64,000 bases of DNA from Siphonodentalium dalli (taxonomy: Eukaryota; Mollusca; Scaphopoda; Gadilida; Siphonodentaliidae): the NCBI GenBank assembly GCA_032622095.1, contig CP136067.1, positions 128,419,990-128,483,989 on the forward strand. Reading direction: 5' to 3'. Below are positions 21,809 to 30,804 of the stretch, piece after piece. Positions within the stretch are counted from its first letter, which is position 1. Each line of letters begins with the position of its first letter. The notes beneath the pieces are model-generated. The model saw only the letters and a program-made list of their open reading frames with translations, ran no database searches and was not told the origin of the DNA. Both the position numbers and the translations under genes were made by a program.

Positions 21809-22273
21809 TTAAAGGTACTCAATCCGATCAGACGGTCCACATGCCATCAACATACAACAACAACACAATTTCTTCAAAATACGCTTTAGTTATCCGAATC
21901 GATTTATTGCAACAAAATAATGCTAACCAATGTCAACTATGGTATCAAATTTCCCAAAACTTATTATTTATCAACATTTTGTTCATCAAAATATGGCCGT
22001 ATTATCACTAAAGTATCACGAAATTTGACCGAATTACCACTTGATTTTAGAGTTATCCATCTATCGTCCGCAATTTCGTCCCAGACCCTCCGTTTGACCA
22101 GGTGTTTCTGAGCCACATATTATTACACATCTCGCAAATAACAAACTTCAAAAATCGATATCTGATCACTCTGAGCTTTGATGGGTGGATTCCTCGACTG
22201 GAATGAAATATTGTTTACCCCCGAAGCCAAAGAAATATTAATATAGGGGCGTGATCGGATTGAGCGCCTTTAA
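21809..22273 (+). mobile_element. Family A element, 465 bp
   Basis: TTAA-AGGTACTCAATCCGATCAGA at the left; CGGATTGAGCGCCT-TTAA at the right. It includes the subterminal CGAGTCGAGGAACC-type block (here TTCCTCGACTGGAATG) and GATTTTAGAGTTATCCATC. It lies about 240 bp beyond the lectin stop codon, on the far side from the gene. Confidence 0.82.
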
Positions 22274-22513
22274 ATCCAGAATACCATTCAAGACGTGTTG
22301 TATTGAACTTGCATACCAATTATACGGGTGGGGTTAATGAATCCCGAGTACGGCCGCCTGTTAAAAAGGGAGGTAGGGTGGGGGCGGTGTGGCACCCATT
22401 TGTGTCAGAAATGCAATTTTACAATTGTCTCAGCCCACCGCTTGCACTTCCCATGCAGCGCCGCCGTATAGCGGACCAGCTTAAAAGTCACATGTGAATT
22501 CAAGCATCTGGTG

Positions 22514-22746
22514 CTATAGGTTGACCATTGTTTCTGCTCCGTAGACTCTGCAGACTCGATTCATCAGAATTCCAGTGGAGATCGAGTCACTTAATTCAGC
22601 CAGGCGACACGTGGCAAGGGACTCACACAGCGCAATGCAATCTTCTATCATGTCTGCATCTCGGGTGTAGAACTCCATCAGCAGCTCTGGCATCGTGATT
22701 GCGCTGTTGGCAGTTTGACCGTAGTAATGTCCATTTGATTTTATTC
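22514..22746 (-). CDS. Lectin gene exon 5: PAN/Apple-like C-terminal domain and stop
   Basis: The acceptor TTTATTTACAG is followed by GA, which completes Gly175. The exon then encodes residues 176-251 and ends at TAG (22516-22514). The Cys spacing EDCIALCESLATC (209-221) followed by RVCRVYG (238-244) resembles the helix and strand core of PAN/Apple domains, which mediate protein or sugar contacts. The match is a pattern I see, not a search result. The acceptor's polypyrimidine stretch lies at the end of a dispersed ~400-bp repeat copy (22747-23126), so the intron sequence directly upstream is repeat-derived. No AATAAA was evident in the 250 bp downstream, where a family A element begins at 22273. 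A further downstream exon is possible but not needed. Confidence 0.72.
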
Positions 22747-23126
22747 CTGTAAATAAACCACTTAAAGTGATGCGAAACACTCCGGTATGGTGATCCAATA
22801 GAAATGGAGATTACTCAAAGTTGTTCTTTTTACGAATATTAATCCAAATTGCCAACACACACCGTAATTCTGATATATTAATTAAATGCGGTGACTCTGG
22901 ATGGCGAAATCATTTGTGTTTGTTTGTCGTCGATTGTTGCGTCCCGAATCCAGATGTCAATATTTACAATTGAGCTTAATTTTTACGATGTTCTCTATTG
23001 AGTGGTATGGTCGATTTCTTTGAAATTTTCGGCGATGTTAGTAGAATGCTACATTCTCCAGGTTGGCATAACGCCTGAATGCTAACTTATCAGGTTCACG
23101 AACTCGAACAAATCCATAATATGTCT
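22747..23126 (-). repeat. Dispersed ~400-bp repeat, copy 2 (inverted), in lectin intron 4
   Basis: On the minus strand it reads TTAAAGACATATTATGG...GATAAGTTAGCATTCAGGCG...CATTCTACTAACATCGCC...GTGTTTCGCATCAC, then TTTAAGTGGTTTATTTACAG, the acceptor of lectin exon 5. So the repeat's end supplies or abuts a splice acceptor. Confidence 0.8.
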
Positions 23127-23360
23127 TTAACTCTTCCATGACTGGAGCTTCCTGAACTTTTGCAAGAACCCTGTCCCAATCCATAATCTCCCATGTATAG
23201 CGAGCTTCAATATAATATATACCTTGACCTTGCAATCCAGTCAATTCTCTTATATATATTTATACGCGAGGCTCCATATGGGAGACTCGCATTTATAAGA
23301 GAATGCATTGGCACAGGGATTTCGCAAAATTTCAGGAAGCCCCAGTCATGGCAGGGTTAA
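23127..23360. mobile_element. Family C element, 234 bp, TTAA flanks
   Basis: TTAACTCTTCCATGACTGGAGC at the left and CCCCAGTCATGGCAGGGTTAA at the right. TTTTGCAAGAACCCTGT and CACAGGGATTTCGCAAAAT pair inside them. One good hairpin (ATTCTCTTATATATATTTATACGCGAG) and one decayed one. Confidence 0.82.
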
Positions 23361-24381
23361 CATAATTTGTGATTGATTTATTGTTGATTTGTAAATTATT
23401 TACAAGAATAAGACAATAGTTAAAAGTAAAAGTGATTTGTCCATGAGGGGCATGGCCGAAAACGGCCGTCTTCCTATCGCCCCTGGACATATTCAAAATG
23501 AAGTGGCAAATGACAAAATTACATGGTGAAATATACAAATGATGGAATGTACATGCATGTCAATATATTTTTGACCATTTCTGAATGGATGCATGTCTTA
23601 TAATATGACACGCAAAAATGCAGCCGATCGGTTAAAGAGGGCCTTATACACTTAAATACCAAATATAATTGTTTAATGCCTTTTTCTGTTTTTCGCTTGA
23701 GTGTCTGGTGATCGGGAGAGATGTAGCATATATAAGTGGTCCGCACTTGTTCTTCAACCCCGTTGCCGAATGTATGTATTTATATGCATATATGGCGAAT
23801 AAATATGTTTGAGCGAAAGAGGACCACGACACGCGCGCACTACTAAAATCTGAAGTAAATCACGTCATGTGGTAACAAAATAGATGCCGATGAATTATTG
23901 TTACCCAGTTCGGCACACAATAAGGTCATCTACAGCTGTTCGCCTCTATCACCAAGGTAAATTTTATATACACATTCGTGGATATCATTACAACAATTAG
24001 AAACCAACATTAGCTGTGACTCACTATTAGTTTAGGTGAGCAATTGATATCGTCGTTTAAATGATAAATCTGTGCTGCATGATTTCAATGAAAAAATCGC
24101 ATATTTCGCCAGTAATTACATATTGACAGTTGAAAACTTTTCGTTAAAAATGTTGTTGTTCGCGAAGAAAATACCTTACTGATCATGACTGGTGTATTGT
24201 CAGCATTTTATTGTTAAATACAGATGATAAACCCACATGTAATTGACGACAGACATATAATTTTCTTATTGAGGCGGCCATCTTCAATTCTTGAAGTGAA
24301 GCATGAGGGGCTGTTCGCTATGCAATCCGGTGAAATATGGTTACATTACGCACATGGGCCATTTTCCTATATATAATACCA
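23361..24381. other. Lectin intron 4 DNA, no exon recognised
   Basis: Overlapping short minus ORFs at 23332-23832 lack domain features. A GGCGGCCATCTTC motif lies at 24273-24285. Nothing else was seen. Confidence 0.4.
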
Positions 24382-24738
24382 TTAAATGTACTCAATCCAA
24401 CCAGACGCTCCTAAATTACTATTTCTTTGGCTTCGGGGGTAACAAATATTTTATTCGAGTTGTAAGATGGATAACTCTTCAATCAAGTGGTTATTATTGT
24501 TAATAGTAAGCACTTGATTTTCGAGTTATCCATCTTACAGCCGCAATTTGTCCGTTTGAGCACGTGGTCCGGGAAAAGATCTGGTCCACAAACAATAGAA
24601 ACAGCAAACTTCAAACATCGATATCTGATCACTCTGAGCTTTAATGGGTGGGTTCCTCGACTCGAATCAAATATTTTTTACCCCCGAAGCCAAAGAAATA
24701 GTAATTTAGGAGCGTCTGATCGGATTGAGTACCTTTAA
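24382..24738 (+). mobile_element. Family A element, 357 bp
   Basis: TTAA-ATGTACTCAATCCAACCAGA and CGGATTGAGTACCT-TTAA. The two halves are largely inverted copies, including GATGGATAACTC / GAGTTATCCATC about AAGTGG/CACTT near the centre. It lies about 100 bp from lectin exon 4. Confidence 0.85.
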
Positions 24739-24839
24739 CGTAAAATAGGCGCGTATACAGAGATGGTGCAAGTGGGCAGTGCAGGTGGCAGCAGAGCGCG
24801 TTACAGGCCCGTGTGCATTATTTACGTTACGACACTAAC

Positions 24840-24923
24840 CTGGAGCTGATGATGATGACTTGACCTCGTAGACTCGGATTCTGTTTTCACATTGCGGTGC
24901 ATCCGGAACATCGCCTGCATCAT
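24840..24923 (-). CDS. Lectin gene exon 4: acidic/Ser-rich linker
   Basis: An 84-nt exon lies between the acceptor AATTTTCCAG (AG at 24925-24924) and the donor GTTAGT (24839-24834). Phases are 1 in and 1 out, so it is a symmetric exon that could be skipped without a frameshift. It encodes residues 147-174: an acidic start (DDAGDVPD), one Cys (C158), the stretch RIRVYEVK, then four Ser and AP. No domain is recognised; it reads as a spacer between the lectin fold and the C-terminal Cys-rich module. It is far too short to be found as an ORF. Support comes from both splice sites and from exact phase agreement with both neighbours. Another frame through the exon is also open, so the frame choice rests on the neighbours. 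Confidence 0.65.
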
Positions 24924-25774
24924 CTGGAAAATTGTTTGATGATTATACAGGTATCTCATTGTTTATTTGTTTATGGAATACAATTCGATTGTAATCATAT
25001 TTGAATATTTGTCGCTAAAACACGCATTTTGATTGGCCGAGAACTTCGATTCATCAGCATCGCCCACCGACCGGTGAACACGCAATACGAACACGACAAC
25101 GCATTGTTGACCTAATCTGCCCTAATCACCTAATCACTAAAAGCTGTCAGCAGAATTATTGGGCGTGCTTTTCAAAGTTCAACCGCATTGAATCTGAAGC
25201 AAGTTTTTTATATCGATCACCACGTTTTCGTTGTTAAGTGTTTGGAAATCTTATATTGGGCTGACTTAATGTTCTGCGTAGGCTAGTCTCAAATTCTCGG
25301 CAGATTCTGTGAAAATAAATAAGAATATACACTCAGCTTTTTATGGGAATAAATCATTAAAAAGCTATATAAATATAAGAAATGAATGTATTGCATGTGT
25401 GCACATGTGTTATTTTGGGACACGGCGCTGTGGTCGTTGGGGGCCAGATTCACACAGTGAACCCCATCACCACAGCGGCGTACGTATCCCCCAATAACAC
25501 ACACACCCACTACATTATTTTCTTAAATAACTAAATATGTAGGTATTTGAATCAGCCCGAGTCCACCGCTCGCTCAGGCATTATCGATTAACATGAAGTC
25601 GTTCGGGGCCGTTTCGAGTAACCGCATGTAACACAAACTCTAGATATTTGATGCACCGGGAATGGAGATCTCACTTAACAGCATATAATACCTGTAACAT
25701 CAAGTTATTTTCGTGACGTTTTTTGGTGAATTTAATTACAGCAAGATCCGACAACATCATAGCAAGTTAGCAGG
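24924..25774. other. Lectin intron 3 DNA, no exon recognised
   Basis: A weak imperfect inverted repeat (GCGCTGTGGTCGTTGGGGG with CCACAGCGGCG) lies at 25424-25490, and facing ORFs on both strands here mirror it. Nothing else was seen. Confidence 0.4.
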
Positions 25775-26014
25775 ACCACTTATCCCTTGGGCTTCCTGGG
25801 ATTTACGAAAACCCTGCGCCAATCCATTCTATAGGGGGCCTCTCATATATATAAGAGAATAAATTGGCCTAAAAATATTGACATTGACCTTGTAAGCCAG
25901 TGCATTCTCTTATATATGCGAGGCTCCCTATGTGAGACTCGCATATATAAGATAATGTACTGGTACAGGATCTTTAATGCTGCGCCAGCACTACTCCCGT
26001 CATGGAAGGGTTAA
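25775..26014. mobile_element. Family C element beside lectin exon 3
   Basis: The left end is decayed (CTTGGGCTTCCTGGGATTTACG). The right end CCCGTCATGGAAGGGTTAA is intact at 26014. Two hairpins are separated by TTGACATTGACCTTGTAAGCC. It stops 32 bp from the donor of exon 3. Confidence 0.72.
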
Positions 26015-26046
26015 CCATGGATGTGAAAGGAGTTCAATATACCAAC

Positions 26047-26288
26047 CTTCTGTTCGTTCGCACACATAGCGGGAATAAGCACAGTCCGCCAGATACATGC
26101 ACAGGTTTCCATCATCCTCCTTGATTATCGAACAGCGTTCTAATTCACCAGCATGAATCGGAAATGTCCCCTGACACCATGGTAACGTGTCTGAATTGTT
26201 GACAAATCCTTCTCCGTCGTACCATTTATATTTCCCGCCATCCGCCGTCCTGTGCCATTCCAGACCGCCCCATAAACGGACTGGTTTC
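26047..26288 (-). CDS. Lectin gene exon 3: C-terminal half of the C-type lectin-like domain
   Basis: The acceptor is TTTCTCAG (AG at 26290-26289) and the donor GTTGGT starts at 26046. The exon enters in phase 2, completing Trp66, and leaves in phase 1. Residues 67-146 hold the hallmark WIGL-type strand as LWGGLEW (71-77), a turn with KWYDGE (87-92), LPWCQGTFP (101-109), then C118, C135 and the closing YVCE (140-143). C118-C135 and C36 or C37 with C142 are the expected domain disulphides. C104 and C129 are extra and could pair. The EPN or QPD calcium/sugar motif is not visible, and the usual WND is replaced by LAD (132-134), so classical calcium-dependent sugar binding is doubtful. N96-N-S98 is a potential glycosylation site. 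A family C element starts about 30 bp beyond the donor. Confidence 0.85.
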
Positions 26289-26357
26289 CTGAGAAACAAT
26301 CAGATGCATGCTCACAAACGATCAGGCAAAACAACAGGAAAACATATTTGTTTTATA

Positions 26358-26830
26358 GGTTAAAGGTACTCAGTCCGAATAGACGCTCTTAAATTACTAT
26401 TTCTTTGGATTTGGGGGTAGAAAATATTGTTGATTCGAGTCGAGGAACCCACACATCAAAGCTCAGAGTGATTAGATATCGATTTTTGAAATATATTAAT
26501 TTTCGGAGATGTGGTCCACAAGTTGACAGAACCACGTGCTCAAAACGGACAAACTGCGGGTGTAAGATGGATAACTCTAAAATCAAGTGGGTACTGTTAA
26601 AGGTACTCAATCCGATTAGACGCTCCTAAATTACTATTTCTTTGGCTTTGAGGGTAAAAAACGATTTGATTCGAGTCGAGGAACCCACCCATAAAAGCTC
26701 AGATTAGATATCGATTTTTGAAATATATTAATTTTCGGAGATGTGGGCCACAAGTTGGCAGAACAGATTTGGTGTTCACTTCGTTTCGGCAACGTATTAC
26801 CTGTCAGACACCCACTTACCAATAATGGTT
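26358..26830 (+). mobile_element. Two truncated family A copies in tandem
   Basis: AGGTACTCAGTCCGAATAGA after TTAA near 26359 and AGGTACTCAATCCGATTAGA after TTAA near 26597 both begin left arms. Each is followed by TTACTATTTCTTTGG and GAGTCGAGGAACCCAC. Neither has the right end. ORFs on both strands here are transposon sequence. Confidence 0.75.
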
Positions 26831-27000
26831 ACACATAAAAACATAATTGAAATTTACAAGGAAAATAGGTATCGATTGTGCCTCGCTTTTGAACATCAAA
26901 CACAACTCCACCATTTAATGGATGTTCGTAAAATGCACGTAATCCCTTTCACTCGTAAGTACAATAACCACTGCATGAGTTCCAGATAGCAGCTACCCAA

Positions 27001-28590
27001 ACGTATGAAGCGATGGTTTAGAGATTACATTAGTGACGTAGGTTCCTGAACGTCTGAAGCGATGGTTTAGAGATTACATTAGTGACGTAGGTTCCTGCAC
27101 GTATGAAGCGATGGTTTAGAGATTACATTAGTGACGTAGGTTCCTGCACGTATGAAGCGATGGTTTAGAGATTACACTAGTGACGTCGGTTCCTGAACGT
27201 CTGAAGCGATGGTTTAGAGATTACATTAGTGACGTCGGTTCCTGAACGTCTGAAGCGACGGTTTAGAGATTACACTAGTGACGTAGGTTCCTGGACGCCT
27301 GAAGCTATGGTTTAGAGATTACATTAGTGACGTAGGTTCCTGGACGCCTGAATCTATGGTTTAGAGATTACATGAGTGACGTCGGTTCCTGAACGTCTGA
27401 AGCGACGGTTTAGAGATTACATTAGTGACGTAGGTTCCTGCACGTCTGAAGCGACGGTTTAGAGATTACATCAGTGTCGTAGGTTCCTGGACGCCTGAAG
27501 CTATGGCTTAGAGATTACATGAGTGACGTCGGTTCCTGAACGTCTGAAGCGATGGTTTAGAGATTACACTAGTGACGTCGGTTCCTGAACGTCTGAAGCG
27601 ATGGTTTAGAGATTACATCAGTGTCGTATTTTCCTGGACGCCTGAAGCTATGGTTTAGAGATTACATTAGTGTCGTCGGTTCCTGCACGTCTGAAGCGAC
27701 GGTTTAGAGATTACATTAGTGACATAGGTTCCTGCACGTCTGAAGCGATGGTTTAGAGATTACATTAGTGACGTAGGTTCCTGCACGTCTGAAGCGACGG
27801 TTTAGAGATTACATTAGTGACGTAGGTTCCTGCACGTCTGAAGCGATTGTTTAGATATTACATCAGTGTCGTAGGTTCCTGGACGCCTGAAGCTATGGTT
27901 TAGAGATTACATGAGTGACGTCGGTTCCTGAACGTCTGAAGCGACGGTTTAGAGATTACACTAGTGACGTCGGTTCCTGAACGTCTGAAGCGATGGTTTA
28001 GAGATTACATCAGTGTCGTATGTTCCTGGACGCCTGAAGCTATGGCTTAGAGATTACATTAGTGTCGTCGGTTCCTGCACGTCTGAAGCGACGGTTTAGA
28101 GATTACATTAGTGACATAGGTTCCTGCACGTCTGAAGCGATGGTTTAGAGATTACATTAGTGACGTAGGTTCCTGCACGTCTGGAGCGATGGTTTAGAGT
28201 TTACATCAGTGTCGTAGGTTCCTGGACGCCTGAAGCTATGGTTTAGATATTACATTAGTGTCGTCGGTTCCTGGACGCCTGAAGCTATGGTTTAGAGATT
28301 ACATTAGTGTCGTCGGTTCCTGGACGTCTGAAGCGATGGTTTAGAGATTACATTAGTGACATAGGTTCCTGCACGTCTGAAGCGATGGTTTAGAGATTAC
28401 ATGAGTGACGTCGGTTCCTGAACGTCTGAAGCGATGGTTTAGAGATTACATTAGTGACGTCGGTTCCTGAACGTCTGAAGCGATGGTTTAGAGATTACAT
28501 CAGTGACGTAGGTTCCTGAACGTCTGAAGCGATGGTTTAGAGATTACATCAGTGACGTAGGTTCCTGAACGTCTGAAGCGATGGTTTAGA
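27001..28590 (+). repeat. 49-bp minisatellite, ~32 units, in lectin intron 2
   Basis: Unit ACGTCTGAAGCGATGGTTTA+GAGATTACATTAGTGACGT+AGGTTCCTGC. Variants at a few sites (GAAGCTATGG with GGACGCC; GACGTCGG or GTGTCGT; ATTAG, ACTAG, ATGAG, ATCAG) recur in blocks, suggesting higher-order copying. A stray partial unit reappears at 28652-28676 after 62 bp of other sequence. Confidence 0.92.
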
Positions 28591-28735
28591 TAGTCTCGTA
28601 CCTGGCGCAGACACTCCGCTCACTGTTCGCCCAACTCCACAAACGTTGCGCCTTACATTAGTGACGTCGGTTCCTGTCCCTATATATCGCAAAGAGTACA
28701 CGATGGTGTCGAGAATTTGATCAGTTCAAACATCT

Positions 28736-28900
28736 CTATACTAAAGCATCATTGACGAGTAGTTATCCCATATGAAATGTTCACATAATAAGTTCAACAA
28801 ACGACCAGACCATAGGTCTTTTGTTGAACTTATTATCTGAACATTTTCCGCAATAAATGTGACTCCTTGTGTACTTTTATTGTCCCCCCCCCCCCCCGAA
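28736..28900. repeat. Family D fragment with head-to-head junction
   Basis: An inverted satellite monomer (CTAAAGCATCATTGACGAG...ATAATAAGTTCAACAAA) meets a forward one (TTTTGTTGAACTTATTATCTGAAC) across GACCAGACCATAGGTC. A start of the core (TTTTATTGTCC) ends in a poly(C) run at 28885-28897. Confidence 0.75.
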
Positions 28901-29586
28901 CTAGTAATCAGCATGTCCGTCCGTGTACTGCATGTAGTCGTGAGTCCGTGCGTTCGTCCATCCATCCTTGTCCGCATGATAACTTGAGCAATATTCAACG
29001 GAATTTCTTGATATTTGGTACGTAGTTCACATTTGAAAAGATGCAGGCCACGTTCTAATTTGGTCACGATCCTGTTATTTTTGACGGAGTTATGCCCCTT
29101 TTTCGACATAGAACCCGCTGTTTTTTTGTATTGTCCGCATGGTAACTGGAGCAATATTCAACAAAATTTCTTGACATTAATTTTGGTACGTGGTTCTCAT
29201 TTGACACATCAAATTCTATTTTATTCCATTTAGAAATAACAATTGTGTTGTCTCAATGATAAAGTGAGCATTCTTCGAAAGAATACTTGGTGTGGTTCTC
29301 ACCTTTGAGTTAATCGTCCAGTTTGAGTCAAATTTTGCCAGAATTTGAATTGTTTGTTCTTTAAGAAAGCCAATGTCCCAAACAAAGCCAAATCGATTCG
29401 GGGGACTTATGTCTGGTTATAGTACCTACATGTATACATCCATGTGGGACTTATGTCTGGTTATAGTACCTACATGTATACATCCATGCAAATCAATATT
29501 AGCCCATTCCAACTTTGGAAACTTTGGCCGAAGATGGGGAGTTGAGTCAATCCCCCATGTCGCCACATCCACAGTGTCATTTAAGA
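28901..29586. repeat. Dispersed repeat fragments and a 44-bp duplication
   Basis: GAGCAATATTCAAC(A/G)(A/G)AATTTCTTGA occurs twice (about 28987 and 29150) next to TTGGTACGT. GACGGAGTTATGCCCC lies near 29080. GGGACTTATGTCTGGTTATA and the following bases to CATCCATG are repeated directly at about 29402 and 29446. No coding frame supported. Confidence 0.55.
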
Positions 29587-29674
29587 AATAGTATAATTTG
29601 ACCACAAAGAAACTGATTGTATAACGCGTGAAGCGGAGTTCTACAATCAGTTTATGTGGTCAAATTATACTATT
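29587..29674. repeat. Hairpin, ~32-bp arms
   Basis: AATAGTATAATTTGACCAC and AACTGATTGTA pair with TACAATCAGTTT and GTGGTCAAATTATACTATT. The loop is about 20 bp with GAAGCGGAG. It lies in lectin intron 2, about 280 bp downstream of exon 2. Confidence 0.85.
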
Positions 29675-29954
29675 CTAATAAAATTCAGTATTAGTAGGAA
29701 GCCAGTATATGTCCCTTCCGTCTGTCTATAGCATGATATTAACCAAGTCACGTGCATGTGGTTTGAATTATGAGTGTTCTGAATGTTTGAAGCGTTGGCA
29801 GCATTGCACTGATTGCACCACTGATTGCACGGCGTGCATGTATCCATGGGAATACAGGCTACCGACCAATCCGGACGGGCCTCGTATGCAGTTTTGGGCA
29901 AGGTCGTATTACATTGCATGGGTGATATAGTCAGGGGGCATGGTCTATACTTAC

Positions 29955-30108
29955 CAATTGAACGTTGCGTTGTAGTACTCAACGAGTTGTCGGACAGTCT
30001 TTGCGCTGTGAAGTTTAGCCAGGCGCATTCCGTTAAGATAGCAACAATATTCCGCTTTGTTCGGAGACGCAAATTCCATCCTTCCGAAATATCCATAACG
30101 CAAGGCAT
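29955..30108 (-). CDS. Lectin gene exon 2: N-terminal half of the C-type lectin-like domain
   Basis: The exon begins after the acceptor ...CCAATTAG (AG at 30110-30109) and ends at a consensus donor GTAAGT (29954-29949). It enters in phase 1 and leaves in phase 2. The frame encodes residues 15-65 and the first two bases of Trp66. It shows the start of a C-type lectin fold: an aromatic strand (YGYFGRMEF), the first helix with the conserved Cys (KAEYCCYLNG), then the typical G-x-x-LA-x-L-x-S segment (GMRLAKLHSAK, 41-51) and a second helix (VRQLVEYY). N61-A-T63 is a potential N-glycosylation site. A longer open frame covers this DNA on the same strand (from the ATG at 30108), but it is out of register with the domain and reads through the donor. 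Length and layout match the first half of a typical lectin domain. Confidence 0.8.
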
Positions 30109-30149
30109 CTAATTGGACGAAGAAATAATACAGACAGTTATATACATAT

Positions 30150-30560
30150 TGGCATTAAAGACATACTATGCACTTGTTGGATACGTGGAACTGGAATAAG
30201 TTAGTACTGATGCACCATGCCAACTGTGGGAATGTAGCATTCTACTAACATAGCCGAAAATCTGAAGCTAATCGACCAATTCACTCCTTATATTAGAAAA
30301 GATCGTCTGAACTAAGCTCAAATGTAAATATTTAATTCTGGATTCCGGAGGCAACAATCGGCGATAAACTCACGAAAATGGTTTTGCCATCGAGAGTCAC
30401 TGTATATCATTAATATATAAGAATGACGGTGTGTGTGGTCAATTTGGATATAATATTTGTAAAATATAACTACTTTGAGGAATATTATTCACCTTTTCTA
30501 TTTGATCACCCAACTGGAGTGTTTAACGTCACTTTAAATATGAGCTACCTGTTTCCAACA
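30150..30560 (+). repeat. Dispersed ~400-bp repeat, copy 3, in lectin intron 1
   Basis: Same block order as copies 1 and 2: TTAAAGACATACTATGC, GTAGCATTCTACTAACATAG, GGCAACAATCGGCGATAA, TATAAGAATGACGGTGTG, TTTGATCACCCAACTGGAG. The CTTTGAG site is empty at about 30472. It begins about 45 bp upstream of lectin exon 2. Confidence 0.8.
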
Positions 30561-30689
30561 AGATTTATATAAAAACAATGATATAAAATAATATATATGA
30601 ATCTAAAACACCTGTCAAATAATATCAATTTCATTTAGAATTTCTTATGACGTTCATGTGAGTTTTACGGGATATTTTTAGAACATAAA

Positions 30690-30804
30690 TCCGCGCGAAA
30701 ACGAGAGAGAGAGATGTAAATATATAGAAAGAAAGAGATAGAAAACGAGAGAGAGAGAGAGTGATATAAAACGAGAGAGAGAGTGATAGAAAACGAGATA
30801 TATA
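30690..30804. repeat. Purine-rich (GAGA/GATA) tract
   Basis: Repeated ACGAGAGAGAGAG blocks alternating with GATAGAAA. Minus ORFs rich in Ser and Leu are translations of it. Confidence 0.8.

Noticed and set aside
21500..21889. 129-codon + strand ORF
   Set aside because: Spans the hAT-like insertion, the dispersed repeat and the start of a family A element; a composite of unrelated repeats.
29665..30108. 147-codon minus-strand ORF over lectin exon 2
   Set aside because: Out of register with the lectin motifs, and it reads past a consensus GTAAGT donor into the intron.
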